DNA of 64,000 bases, from contig NZ_CP121699.1 in NCBI RefSeq assembly GCF_029761935.1, positions 2,852,001-2,916,000 of the forward strand. Reading direction: 5' to 3'. A program made the translations under genes and the position numbers. Positions 42,139 to 50,790 of this stretch are shown piece after piece. The first letter of the stretch is position 1. Every line of letters begins with the position of its first letter. The notes beneath the pieces are model-generated. The model did not search any database. It saw nothing but the letters and a program-made list of their open reading frames with translations, and was not told where the DNA came from. This DNA is from Microbacterium testaceum (GTDB lineage Bacteria; Actinomycetota; Actinomycetes; Actinomycetales; Microbacteriaceae).

Positions 42139-43722
42139 CTACCGACCGAGGATCTCCAGCGCCGCCATCGCCGCGTTCTGGCCGCCGATGCCGCTGACCG
42201 CCCCGCCGCGCTGGGCGCTCGAGCCGCACAGCAGCACGCGCGCGTGCGGGGTCGCCACGCCCCAGCGGTCGGCGGGGGAGTCGGCCGGTGCCGAGAGCCA
42301 GGGCCACGACAGCGCGCCGTGGAAGATGTCGCCGCCGATCATGTTCAGCGATTCCTCGAGATCGCGTGTCGTCCGAGCCTCGATGCACAAGCGACCGTCG
42401 GGTGCCCGCAGGATGCAGTCGCGCAGGGGCTCGGCGAGGACGGAATCGAGCGAGGCCTGCGCGGCCGCGAGCAGGCGGGCGCCGGCGGCCACGGCATCCG
42501 TGTCGTCGATCAGGCGATGCGGAACCTGCAGGCCGAACATCGTGAGCGTCTGCGCGCCCGATGCCCGCAGTTCGTCGCCGAGGATCGACGGATCGGTGAG
42601 CGAGTGGCAGGAGATCTCGACCGGGAGCGGCTCGGGGATGAGCCCTCCGGATGCCGCCACGTGGGCGGCATCCAACTGGGTCATCGTCTCGTTGACGTGG
42701 AACGTGCCCGAGAACGCGGCCTCGGGGGTCACCGACTCGTCCCGCAGACGGGGCAGACGCGAGAGCAGCATGTTGACCTTGACCTGCGCCCCCTCGGGCT
42801 CGTCGGCGCCGGTCGTCGCGGCTCCGCCCGCGGTGAGGAGCCGATCGAGCACGGCGCGGCCGACACCGCTGAGCACGAGGTTCCCGTGGAAGACCTCGGA
42901 GCGGTCGGTCATGGTGTGCACGTCGCCGTCGGGTGAGATCGAGACGACCTCGACCCCCGTGACGATCTCGGCCCCCGCTTCGCGGGCCGCGCGCTCGAGC
43001 TCGGCCGTGACGGCGCCCATGCCGCCCACCGGGACGTCCCAGTCCCCGGTTCCGCCGCCGATCACGTGGGAGAGGAAGCAGCGGTTCTGCGCGAGCGAGG
43101 GGTCGTCGGACGACGCGAACGTGCCGATGAGGCCGTCGGTGAGGGCGATGCCCCGCACCAGGTCGCTGTCGAACGAGGACCGCAGCAGATCCCCCAGGGG
43201 CCGGGTCGTCAAGGCATCCCACAGCTCGTCGTCGCCCACGCGCCCGCGCACCTCGTCAGCGGTGGGCAGCGGTTCGGTCATCGTGGGGAAGACGGCCCTC
43301 GCCACCGGGGCGAGCCGGGCGCCGAACGCCGCGAAGCGTTCGGCCTCAGCGGCGTCGCCGGTCGTGCGCGCGAACGACGCGGCGGTCGCCTCGGCATCGT
43401 GGGTGTCCACCAGGATGCCGCGGGTGGGATCGGTCGGGTCGGGCGTGTAGGAGGAATAGCGTCGACGACGCAGCTCGAGGCGGAGCCCCAGATCGTCGAT
43501 GATCTGCTGCGGCAGCAGGCTCACGAGGTACGAGTAGCGCGACAGTCGCGCATCGACCCCCGCCCACGGGCGCTCCGACACGGCGGCGCCGCCCACGGCA
43601 TCCGATCTCTCGATCACCACCACGCGTCGCCCTGCCCGGGCGAGATAGGCCGCGGAGACGAGGGCGTTGTGCCCGCCCCCCACGATGACGACGTCGTACC
43701 GGCGAGAATCCGAAGCGGTCAT
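42139..43722 (-). CDS. FAD-dependent oxidoreductase, phytoene desaturase (CrtI)-like
   Basis: 527 residues. N-terminal dinucleotide-binding motif VIVGGGHNALVSAAYLARAGRRVVVIER (about 11-38) and the C-terminal FAD motif LLCGSSAQRGGAVSGIGGQNAAMAALEIL. No carotenoid genes are nearby and overall resemblance is to the broad CrtI-like NAD(P)/FAD oxidoreductase group, so a substrate should not be assumed. Its stop is seven bases from the MocR stop. Confidence 0.85.
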   Translation of the reverse strand: MTASDSRRYDVVIVGGGHNALVSAAYLARAGRRVVVIERSDAVGGAAVSERPWAGVDARLSRYSYLVSLLPQQIIDDLGLRLELRRRRYSSYTPDPTDPTRGILVDTHDAEATAASFARTTGDAAEAERFAAFGARLAPVARAVFPTMTEPLPTADEVRGRVGDDELWDALTTRPLGDLLRSSFDSDLVRGIALTDGLIGTFASSDDPSLAQNRCFLSHVIGGGTGDWDVPVGGMGAVTAELERAAREAGAEIVTGVEVVSISPDGDVHTMTDRSEVFHGNLVLSGVGRAVLDRLLTAGGAATTGADEPEGAQVKVNMLLSRLPRLRDESVTPEAAFSGTFHVNETMTQLDAAHVAASGGLIPEPLPVEISCHSLTDPSILGDELRASGAQTLTMFGLQVPHRLIDDTDAVAAGARLLAAAQASLDSVLAEPLRDCILRAPDGRLCIEARTTRDLEESLNMIGGDIFHGALSWPWLSAPADSPADRWGVATPHARVLLCGSSAQRGGAVSGIGGQNAAMAALEILGR

Positions 43723-43784
43723 GGCCCCACGCTAACCACGGGGACGAATTCGTCGCAGGGGGTGGCGCACGTAGCCTGGATGCC

Positions 43785-44582
43785 ATGACTTCCGCAGCCG
43801 ACCTGCTCGAGATCGCCACGCGTATCGCTCGCGAGGCCGGGGAACTGGCCCACCGTCGGCGCCGGGAGGGGGTGACCGTCGCTGCCACCAAATCGGCCGC
43901 CGCCGACATCGTCACCGCCGCCGACCGGGAGGTCGAGGCCTTCATCCGCGCCGAGCTCGCGCGCGAGCGGCCCGACGACGGCTTCTTCGGCGAGGAGTCC
44001 GGGGCCGAAGAGGGCACGAGCGGCATCACGTGGGTCGTCGACCCCATCGACGGCACCGTCAACTACGCGTACGGGATCCCGGCGTGGGCCGTGAGCATCG
44101 CCGCCGTCGAGGGGACTGCCGAGACCGCGGCGTGGACCGCGCTCGCCGGGGCCGTGTTCAACCCCGTGACCGGCGAACTCTTCCGGGCCTCACGCGGTGG
44201 GGGAGCCTGGCTCGGCGACCAGCGCCTCGCGGTCAGCGAGGTGGGGCCCGCCGGAGGCCTCGTCGCGACCGGTTTCGGGTACAACCCCGAAACGCACGGC
44301 CCGGCCCTGGCGCAGCTCTCGCGCGTCATGCCGATCGCCCGGGACGTGCGCCGTATCGGCGCGGCCTCCCTCGACCTGGCCTCGGTGGCCGCCGGACGCG
44401 TCGACGCCTACTACGAGCGCGGGACGCAGCCGTGGGATCACGCCGCCGGCGCGCTGCTGGTGGCGGAGGCGGGCGGGACCGTCGGAGGCGCACCCGGAGG
44501 CCGGCCCGGAAACGGCATGGTGATCGCCGCGGGACCGGACTTCTACGACCGTCTCGAGCCGCTGCTGGACTACGAGCGCTGA
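43785..44582 (+). CDS. Inositol monophosphatase family protein
   Basis: 265 residues. Metal-binding motifs: FGEESGAEEG (about 68-77), WVVDPIDGTVNYAYG (about 85-99) and the C-terminal WDHAAGALLVAEAGG (about 218-232). Substrates in the family include inositol phosphate, histidinol phosphate and PAP; the neighbours give no clue. ATG follows TAGCCT by seven bases. Confidence 0.92.
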   Translation: MTSAADLLEIATRIAREAGELAHRRRREGVTVAATKSAAADIVTAADREVEAFIRAELARERPDDGFFGEESGAEEGTSGITWVVDPIDGTVNYAYGIPAWAVSIAAVEGTAETAAWTALAGAVFNPVTGELFRASRGGGAWLGDQRLAVSEVGPAGGLVATGFGYNPETHGPALAQLSRVMPIARDVRRIGAASLDLASVAAGRVDAYYERGTQPWDHAAGALLVAEAGGTVGGAPGGRPGNGMVIAAGPDFYDRLEPLLDYER

Positions 44583-44667
44583 CAGAGGGTCTGCTCATGG
44601 CATTCCCAGACCAGCCGAGGTAGGGTGTTTACCAGTTCGTTATCTTCCGCAACCCGAACCTGCGGAG

Positions 44668-46278
44668 ATGGCCAAGCCCCCCAGCCCGAAGCCGTCGCTT
44701 TTCGCGACACGACACGAGAGCCCTTCCGCGTTGCCGTCAGAAGCCTCTGAGACTGAGCCCGCCGCCACCCGGCGGTCTCGTCGCCCCCTCCCCACGCCCG
44801 CTCCCGAGACGACCCCCCGGCTGACCCGAGCCGAGATGCGCCGTCGCTCCGCGAGCGAGACCCCCGTCGCCACGCTCGACGCCCCCGCGTCCTCCCCCCA
44901 GGCCGCCGACCCCGCCCCGGTCGACGCCGAGGCCGCCTCTCAGCCCGAGCTGATCGAGAGCGTCGCCGCCGCGGTCGTCGGGACCGTCATCGCCGCGACC
45001 ATCGAGCCCACCCTGCCGTCGAGCGACACCGCCGCGACTCCCGCCGAGCAGACCCCGGATGCCGCGTCCTCCGACGCCCTCGAGGTCACCGTCGTCGACG
45101 AGCAGCGTCGTTCCGACGACGTCGCCGTGATCCTGCAGAGCGCGGACGGCGCCGTCGCGACCACCCCGGTGTCGCTGCCGACCTCTCCCATCACCCTTCC
45201 CGCCAGCCGCCGCGCGCGTCGTCGCCCCCAGGCGTCGGTCATCCTCGACTCCACGGTCGACGAGACCCCCGTCGTGGCGGAGCCGGTCGCTGAGTCGGTG
45301 TCCGAGCCCGTCGCGCGCCAGACGCCGAAGCCGGTCATCGCGCAGCCCGCGATCGAACAGCAGGCCGCCGCCGCGGACAGCGCCGACGAGACGGCCGCGG
45401 ACGAGTTCGCGACCGCCGCGCGCCTGTTCTCGTTCACCGGCGAGACGCCCACACAGCAGGCGGCGCCGGTCACCCCGGCTCCCGAGCCCGTCTCGGAGGG
45501 TCTGCCCGCGGCAGCCGCCCCCCGCACCCGCCGCAACGTCCGCCGCATCGCGGCGACGTCCTTCTCGGTCGGCGTCATGGGCGTCGTCGGACTCCTCACG
45601 GTCGGCATGACCATGCCCGTGAGCGCCATCGCCTCGGCGAGCGGCACCGACAGCATCACCGCCCCCGCGTCCGACACCGCGACGACCCGTCTCGCGGTCG
45701 GCGGAGACGTCGCCTCGGCCGACGGAGCGATCCAGGCCTACGTCGCGCCCGCTCAGTCGCAGGCCGCGGTCGTCGACCGCGCCGACGGCTACAGCGCCAC
45801 CACGTACTCCAAGATGGCCGTCGACTCGGGCATCAAGTACCCCACGAACTTCTACGTCAACGACCCGACGGCGCCCATCCAATGGCCCTTCGCGGTCGGC
45901 GTGTCGATCTCGTACGGCTTCGGCATGCGCGACGGCGGCTTCCACGAGGGTGCGGACTTCGTCCCCGGCGAGGGCGCGCCCGTGCAGGCGATCGCCGACG
46001 GCACCGTCCGTATCGCAACCGAGCAGGGCGGCGCCTTCGGCGTGACCGTCCTGATCGACCACGTGATCGACGGTCAGCTCGTCTCGAGCCGCTACGGACA
46101 CATGCAGTACGGCTCGCTCCAGGTCACCCCGGGCGAGAAGGTCCACGTCGGACAGTTCCTCGGACGCACCGGCAACACCGGTCGCTCGTTCGGCGCGCAC
46201 ACGCACGTCGAGATCCTGCAGAACGGCACGACCCCGATCGACCCGATCGCGTGGCTGCGCCAGCACGCCGGCGGCTGA
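44668..46278 (+). CDS. M23 family metallopeptidase (membrane-anchored, LysM-less)
   Basis: 536 residues. A long disordered Ala/Pro/Glu/Thr-rich cytosolic part (1-285) leads to one transmembrane helix (RRIAATSFSVGVMGVVGLLTVGMTM, about 291-315). The C-terminal M23 domain has the zinc motif FHEGADF (about 426-432) and GAHTHVEIL (about 510-518), plus SRYGHM between them. These would cut or bind peptidoglycan outside the cell. The large cytosolic half is unusual in length and may be regulatory. Confidence 0.9.
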   Translation: MAKPPSPKPSLFATRHESPSALPSEASETEPAATRRSRRPLPTPAPETTPRLTRAEMRRRSASETPVATLDAPASSPQAADPAPVDAEAASQPELIESVAAAVVGTVIAATIEPTLPSSDTAATPAEQTPDAASSDALEVTVVDEQRRSDDVAVILQSADGAVATTPVSLPTSPITLPASRRARRRPQASVILDSTVDETPVVAEPVAESVSEPVARQTPKPVIAQPAIEQQAAAADSADETAADEFATAARLFSFTGETPTQQAAPVTPAPEPVSEGLPAAAAPRTRRNVRRIAATSFSVGVMGVVGLLTVGMTMPVSAIASASGTDSITAPASDTATTRLAVGGDVASADGAIQAYVAPAQSQAAVVDRADGYSATTYSKMAVDSGIKYPTNFYVNDPTAPIQWPFAVGVSISYGFGMRDGGFHEGADFVPGEGAPVQAIADGTVRIATEQGGAFGVTVLIDHVIDGQLVSSRYGHMQYGSLQVTPGEKVHVGQFLGRTGNTGRSFGAHTHVEILQNGTTPIDPIAWLRQHAGG

Positions 46279-46309
46279 CCTCGATTCGTAAGAGAGTGTC
46301 GAGGTCTGA

Positions 46310-46315
46310 TATTCT
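46310..46315 (+). promoter_or_regulatory. Probable -10 box of tRNA-Thr
   Basis: TATTCT lies 29 bases upstream of the mature tRNA. An 8-bp inverted repeat, GACCTCGA (46277-46284) with TCGAGGTC (46299-46306), just before it may terminate the M23 transcript. Confidence 0.45.
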
Positions 46316-46344
46316 CTTCTAGTTGCCCGGAGCGATCCGGGTAC

Positions 46345-46416
46345 GCCCCGATAGCTCAGTGGCAGAGCACTTCCATGGTAAGGAAGGGGTCGTCAGTTCA
46401 ATCCTGACTCGGGGCT
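46345..46416 (+). tRNA. tRNA-Thr (GGT)
   Basis: Acceptor stem GCCCCGA with TCGGGGC, anticodon stem CTTCC/GGAAG with loop ATGGTAA (anticodon GGT), T-loop GTTCAATCC. CCA is not encoded. Confidence 0.95.
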
Positions 46417-46450
46417 CAAGGCATCCTCATCGGAATCCTGGATGCCGTGC

Positions 46451-46524
46451 GGCGGGGTAGCTCAGTTGGTGAGAGCGCACGACTCATAATCGTGAGGTCG
46501 CGGGTTCAAGCCCCGCTCCCGCTA
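46451..46524 (+). tRNA. tRNA-Met (CAT)
   Basis: Anticodon CAT in ACGACTCATAATCGT. T-stem GCGGG/CCCGC with loop TTCAAGC. The acceptor GGCGGGG pairs with TCCCGCT using G-T pairs at both ends. D-arm and A-ending acceptor suggest elongator Met rather than initiator. CCA is not encoded. Confidence 0.9.
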
Positions 46525-46537
46525 CAGATTCTTCGCG

Positions 46538-46565
46538 AAGCCGTCCTCCGGGGCGGCTTTCGTTT
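46538..46565 (+). terminator. Terminator after tRNA-Met
   Basis: AAGCCG pairs with CGGCTT around a G/C-rich loop, followed by TCGTTTT. Confidence 0.7.
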
Positions 46566-46618
46566 TGTCGCCGCGGGACCGTGTGGCTGCCGCCGCGTAC
46601 CCCGATAGGGTGAGCCGC

Positions 46619-47011
46619 GTGAGTGGTTCGGGAGAGTTCATCCAATCCCTCGCTCGCGGTCTCGAAGTGACCCGGGCGTTCGACGCCGAGAACCCGGCGC
46701 TGACGCTCAGCGACGTCGCCCGTCGCGCCGATCTGACCCGTGCCGCCGCCCGCCGCTTCCCTCAGACGCTCGGGACTCTCGGCTACGTGCGTGCCGACGG
46801 TCGGGTCTTCTCGCTCACGCCGCGCGTCCTCGAGCTCGGTTTCAGCTAACCTCCGCGCTGTCGCTGCCGGCGCTGGCTCAGCCGCACCTCGAGCGCCTGT
46901 CGCGCGAGGTGCGGGAGAGCGTCTCGTCGGCCGTGCTCGACGGCGCCGACATCGTCTACGTCGCCCGCGTCCCCACGCGACGGATCATGACCGTCGGGAT
47001 CACGATCGGTA
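46619..47011 (+). pseudogene. IclR family regulator (pcaR-like), truncated and frameshifted
   Basis: The GTG after TAGGGT starts a normal IclR N-terminus: FIQSLARGLEVTRAFDAENPALTLSDVARRADLTRAAARRF, then LGYVRADGRVFSLTPRVLELGF. A stop (TAA at 46847) comes where relatives read SYLSSLSLP. The text continues in another frame as LPALAQPHLERLSREVRESVSSAVLDGADIVYVARVPTRRIMTVGITIG and then changes abruptly into thiolase sequence. So both a frameshift and loss of the last 40% of the gene have occurred. Confidence 0.85.
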
Positions 47012-47501
47012 GGCTCGCGGGTCTGCGCCCCGCCTTCCGTCAGGGCGGGTCGGTCACCGCGGGCGACTCCTCGCCCATCAACGATGGCGCCTCGGCCGTG
47101 CTGTTGGGCGCGGAAGGGGCGATGGACGCCGAGCCCCTGGCCCGCATCGCCGGCCGGGCCGCGTTCGGCAACGACCCCGACGTGTTCGGTGTGGCCCCCG
47201 TCGAGGCGGCCAACCGCGCCCTCGCGCGCGCCGGAAGACGTGGGCCGACGTGACCTTCGTCGAGCTCAACGAGGCGTTCGCGTCGCAGACGCTCGCGTGC
47301 GCGAAGCTGTGGACCGAGCTCGACCCGGCTCGCCTCAACGAGAACGGCGGGGCGATCGCGATCGGTCACCCCCTCGGCGCCTCGGGCGGCCGCATCATCG
47401 CGCGCGCGGCCCACGAGCTGAAACGCCGCGGCGGCGGCGTCGCGGTCGCGGCGATCTGCATCGGCGTGGGGCAGGGCCTCGCGGTGGTGCTCGAGCGCTG
47501 A
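47012..47501 (+). pseudogene. Beta-ketoadipyl-CoA thiolase (pcaF-like) C-terminal fragment
   Basis: LAGLRPAFRQGGSVTAGDSSPINDGASAVLL through GVAPVEAANRALARAG is the second half of a PcaF-type thiolase. A one-base loss (GGAAGACG where GGAAAGACG is expected, about 47235) shifts the frame. The rest, ELNEAFASQTLACAK and then NENGGAIAIGHPLGASGGRII with GGGVAVAAICIGVGQGLAVVLE, is in the next frame to the normal stop. The N-terminal half with the nucleophilic Cys is gone. Confidence 0.88.
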
Positions 47502-47522
47502 GCCCGCCGCCGCGGCGTCCGT

Positions 47523-47605
47523 GTCACGAGAACAGGCGATGCGCGGGGAACAGGACGATCCGCGCCATGTCGACCTGTTCTCTTCGCCCACCCTGTTCTC
47601 GTGAC
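47523..47605. repeat. 83-bp nested inverted-repeat element
   Basis: GTCACGAGAACAGG (47523-47536) is complementary to CCTGTTCTCGTGAC (47592-47605). GGGAACAGG (47546-47554) and CCTGTTCTC (47574-47582) inside repeat the same core, so two alternative hairpins can form. It sits in the gap between the thiolase relic and a convergent zinc-ribbon gene. Its length equals that of the element at 39808. Confidence 0.6.
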
Positions 47606-47621
47606 GGGCCGTTTCGCTCGG

Positions 47622-47840
47622 CTAGGACTCCTCGGCCCAGCGGTCGCGAGGCCGATCGTCGTCTTCGTCGCGGGCATGCCCCGGGGTGGGCCACTCCAGC
47701 TGGAAGCCGCACTCGCGGCACTCGTCGGCCCCGCCGCCCTGTTCGAGCAGCGGGTGCATCGTGACACCGCACGAGGGGCAGATCGGCTGCGCGCCGTTGT
47801 CGTAAGGGTCTCTGTAGGTCATGGCCGTCCCGCTCGTCAT
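47622..47840 (-). CDS. Small zinc-ribbon protein
   Basis: Up to 72 residues with CPSCG and CRECG pairs, spacing typical of a zinc ribbon, followed by an acidic tail. ATG 47840 has GGGGACGG immediately upstream; ATG 47822 (66 residues) is an alternative. No partner is evident. It resembles the small double-CxxC protein at 15690 in general build only. Confidence 0.65.
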   Translation of the reverse strand: MTSGTAMTYRDPYDNGAQPICPSCGVTMHPLLEQGGGADECRECGFQLEWPTPGHARDEDDDRPRDRWAEES

Positions 47841-47925
47841 CCGTCCCCGGGGTCAACCCGTATCCCGGCCGACGTGTTCCCGCGTGAGCGGCCCCGGCCC
47901 TCCACCGCAGGCATAGGCTCGGCCC

Positions 47926-47979
47926 ATGCCGTTCTCCCGTGCCGCTGCGGACCCCGGTCCGACAGTGGGCACCGCATGA
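47926..47979 (+). CDS. Leaderless 17-codon upstream ORF coupled to the MFS gene
   Basis: An ATG six bases after TAGGCT (47914-47919) opens a frame MPFSRAADPGPTVGTA... of 17 codons whose TGA overlaps the ATG of the transporter (ATGA). The -10 to start distance equals that of annotated genes here, so this short frame, rather than the transporter start, is what a leaderless mRNA would begin with. Translation of the transporter would then depend on termination at the overlap. Confidence 0.45.
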   Translation: MPFSRAAADPGPTVGTA

Positions 47980-49445
47980 CGGCATCCGCCCCCGCTCCCG
48001 ACCCGCGCCGCTGGCGCGCTCTCTCGGTGATGCTGATGGGGCAGTTCGCCGCCCTCCTCGACGTCAGTGTGACGAACGTGGCGCTGCCGTCGATCGGGCG
48101 CTCCACCGGAGCGGGCGCGAGCGAGCTGCAGTGGATCGTGACGGGGTACGTGTTGGCCTTCGCGCTCGTCCCGGTCATCGGTGGGAGATTGGGCGATCAG
48201 CGTGGGCGGCGGCGCATCTTCACGATCGCCGTCCTCGGGTTCGTCATCGCGAGCGCCGCCGTGGGTCTCGCCCCGAACGCGGGCCTGCTGATCGCGGCGC
48301 GGGTCGTCCAAGGGCTCTTCGGGGGAATGATGGGGCCGCAGGTCTCGGGTTTTATCCAGAACGCGTTCCCCGCGTGGGAGCGGGGGCGCGCCTTCGGGCG
48401 GCTGGGGCTGACGGTCGGTGCGGGAACCGCCCTCGGCCCGGTCATCGCGGGTCTCGCGATCGCGGCGGGAGGGCCCGAGATCGGGTGGCGTCTGGTGTTC
48501 TTCATCAACGTGCCGGTCGGAATCGCCGCCGTTCTGCTCGCTCGGCATTGGGTCCCGGCCGACGAGCCGTCCTCCACGACATCCGGTCGGCGCGTCGACG
48601 TGCTCGGCGCGATGCTGCTCGGTGCGGGCGTGCTGTGTCTGCTGTTCCCGATCGTCGAGACGGGGCAGAGCGGCGGCCCGCTCACGCTTCTCCTGCTCCT
48701 TCCCGCCGCGGGCTTCCTCTTCGCGCTCGTGCGTCACGAGGCGCGTTTGACGAGGGCGGATGCCGGGCCGCTTCTCGATCTGCGCCTGTTCCGCGTCCGG
48801 TCCTTCGTCACGGGTGTCGTCTTCGCGGTCGTCTTCTTCTGCAGCAACACCGGGATCCCGCTGGTGCTCGCGCTGTACTACCAGAACGGTCTCGGCTTCA
48901 CCGCGCTGCAGTCCGGCCTCGGCGTCACGGCGTACGCGATCGGCTCCGTCGTCGGGGCTCCGGTCGCGGGGCGTTTCGTCTCACGGGTGGGGCGACCGCT
49001 CCTCGTCGGTGCCGTCGCGGTATTCACGAGCGTCACGATCGTCCTCGGACTGCTGGTTCAGGTCGGGGCCGAGGCGACGGACCCGGTGGGGGTCATCCTG
49101 CGCCTGTGCGTTCCCCTCTTCGTCCTCGGCATCGCGGGCGGCGCGATCGTCACGCCGAACCAGACGTTGACCCTGGCCGACGTCGATCCCCGGCGGGGCG
49201 GCGTCGCCGGCGGAGTGGTCCAGACGGCTCAGCGGGTGGGGTCCTCGATCGGTCAGACCGTCCTCGGCACGGCCTTCGTGCTGGCGGTCGCCGGTGGGGC
49301 GGGCTCCGCAGGAGCGGGCTCCCCGGCGGGAGATCCGGCGACATTCGCCGACGCTCTCACTCTCGCACTCGCGGTGTCGGTGGTCTTCTCGGGCTCGGCC
49401 ATCCTGCTGAGTGCGATCGAGGTGCGTCGGCACCGGAACGGCTGA
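47976..49445 (+). CDS. MFS transporter, DHA2 (14-helix) family
   Basis: 489 residues with about 14 hydrophobic helices. LDVSVTNVALPSIG (about 29-42) is the DHA2 motif D1, GGRLGDQRGRRRIF (about 70-83) is motif A, and RVVQGLFGGMMGPQVSGFIQNAFP (about 109-132) motifs B/C. Such pumps export drugs or dyes; the substrate is unknown. ATG 47976 has no ribosome site of its own and is probably read by coupling from the upstream ORF. Confidence 0.88.
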   Translation: MTASAPAPDPRRWRALSVMLMGQFAALLDVSVTNVALPSIGRSTGAGASELQWIVTGYVLAFALVPVIGGRLGDQRGRRRIFTIAVLGFVIASAAVGLAPNAGLLIAARVVQGLFGGMMGPQVSGFIQNAFPAWERGRAFGRLGLTVGAGTALGPVIAGLAIAAGGPEIGWRLVFFINVPVGIAAVLLARHWVPADEPSSTTSGRRVDVLGAMLLGAGVLCLLFPIVETGQSGGPLTLLLLLPAAGFLFALVRHEARLTRADAGPLLDLRLFRVRSFVTGVVFAVVFFCSNTGIPLVLALYYQNGLGFTALQSGLGVTAYAIGSVVGAPVAGRFVSRVGRPLLVGAVAVFTSVTIVLGLLVQVGAEATDPVGVILRLCVPLFVLGIAGGAIVTPNQTLTLADVDPRRGGVAGGVVQTAQRVGSSIGQTVLGTAFVLAVAGGAGSAGAGSPAGDPATFADALTLALAVSVVFSGSAILLSAIEVRRHRNG

Positions 49446-49478
49446 CGCGCCCCGCACGCGGGACGCTAGCGTCGAGGG

Positions 49479-50399
49479 ATGCACGCCACCTCCGCCCGGC
49501 TGGGCCTGGGCCTCGCCGCCGTCGGTCGCCCCGCCTACATCACGACCGCGCGGGACAGCGACCTGGGCGACCCCGCGGAGCGCTCGGTCGAAGCCCTGCG
49601 CGAGCGCGCGCACGAGCTGCTCGACGAGGCCTGGGCACTCGGCATCCGGTACGTCGATGCCGCCCGCTCCTACGGCCGGGCCGAGGAGTTCCTCGGGTCG
49701 TGGCTCGACGCACACCCCGAGCGCCGCGCCGAGTTGACGATCGGGTCGAAGTGGGGCTACGAGTACGTCGGCGGATGGAGGATGGATGCCGCCGTGCACG
49801 AGCGCAAAGAGCACTCGGCGGCCATGTTCGACAGGCAGTGGCCCGAGACGCTCGCGGCGCTCGGCTCCGCTCCGGATTACTACCTGGTCCACTCCGTGAC
49901 CCCGGAGAGCTCCGCCCTCGGCGACGAGGAGGTGCTGGGCAGACTCCGCCGTCTGCGCTCGGACGGGGTGCGCGTCGGACTGTCCACGAGTGGACCGCAC
50001 CAGGCGGCCGTCATCCGCGCCGCCCTCGCCCTTTCGGATTCGCCGTTCTCGGTCGTGCAGTCCACCTGGAATCTGCTCGAGCCCTCCGTGGCTCCGGCGG
50101 TGCAGACCGCCCACGACGCCGGCTGGACGGTCGTGGTCAAAGAGGTCTTCGCCAACGGCGAGCTCGCCCACGCCGAACCCGGGAGTCGCCTCGAGGCGTC
50201 GGCATCCGGCCTGCCCGTGGACGTCTTCTCGCTCGGCGCCGCGCTGGCGCAGCCGTGGGCCGACGTCGTGCTCAGCGGCGCCACGACGACCACGCACCTG
50301 CGACGCGGCGCGAGCGCGCGCCCGACCGCCGCCCCGGCGGACCTCACCACGGACCCCGTCGACTACTGGCGTCGGCGCTCGGAACGTCCCTGGCGCTGA
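49479..50399 (+). CDS. Aldo/keto reductase family oxidoreductase
   Basis: 306 residues of a TIM-barrel AKR. LGIRYVDAARSYGRAEEFLGSWL (about 53-75) contains the Asp and Tyr of the catalytic tetrad, IGSKWGYEYVGGW the Lys, and YYLVHSVTPES the His region. NADPH binding is expected near the C-terminus. It lies alone between the MFS gene and a convergent operon. ATG is six bases after TAGCGT. Confidence 0.88.
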   Translation: MHATSARLGLGLAAVGRPAYITTARDSDLGDPAERSVEALRERAHELLDEAWALGIRYVDAARSYGRAEEFLGSWLDAHPERRAELTIGSKWGYEYVGGWRMDAAVHERKEHSAAMFDRQWPETLAALGSAPDYYLVHSVTPESSALGDEEVLGRLRRLRSDGVRVGLSTSGPHQAAVIRAALALSDSPFSVVQSTWNLLEPSVAPAVQTAHDAGWTVVVKEVFANGELAHAEPGSRLEASASGLPVDVFSLGAALAQPWADVVLSGATTTTHLRRGASARPTAAPADLTTDPVDYWRRRSERPWR

Positions 50400-50406
50400 G
50401 CCGGGC

Positions 50407-50790
50407 TCAGGGGACGCAGTTCAGCGTGGCGACCGTGCCCGAGACGTTCGCCCACGACGTGGCGATCGCGGTGGCGAGGACCGATCCCGACGAGGACCGG
50501 GCCTGCACGTACCCGGCGGATCGCGCGTTGGCGATCGAGCGCACGGTGATGCCGGGCGAGTAGGTGCCGCAGTACGAGAACGAGACCCGCGTCCCCGAGA
50601 GGCTCGATCCGCTGAAGGCGCAGACGTTGCCGTCGGCGCAGCTTCCGACCGCCCGCTCGTGCTCGGATGGGGCGTCCATGGTCATGCCGAGCTCGGGCCA
50701 CTCCGCGTGATGCGAGTCGATGACCACCCCGCCGGGGATCTCGGCGAGAGCCGCGGCGATGTCGGGGTGCAGATCGTCGGTCGTGGTCAT
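50407..50790 (-). CDS. Hypothetical protein of the ECF sigma operon
   Basis: 127 residues with the C-terminal half CADGNVCAFSGSSLSGTRVSFSYCGTY and IANARSAGYVQARSSSGS, with four Cys. It has some resemblance to peptidase-inhibitor I36 / beta-gamma-crystallin-like folds, but I would not call it. There is no signal peptide. Its ATG overlaps the stop of the CU044_5270-type gene (ATGA), making it the third gene of an operon. Confidence 0.7.
   Translation of the reverse strand: MTTTDDLHPDIAAALAEIPGGVVIDSHHAEWPELGMTMDAPSEHERAVGSCADGNVCAFSGSSLSGTRVSFSYCGTYSPGITVRSIANARSAGYVQARSSSGSVLATAIATSWANVSGTVATLNCVP

Noticed and set aside
44737..46266. 509-residue minus-strand frame, Gly/Arg/Asp rich
   Set aside because: It mirrors the low-complexity half and peptidase of the M23 gene; no family features, and composition is typical of antisense high-GC frames.
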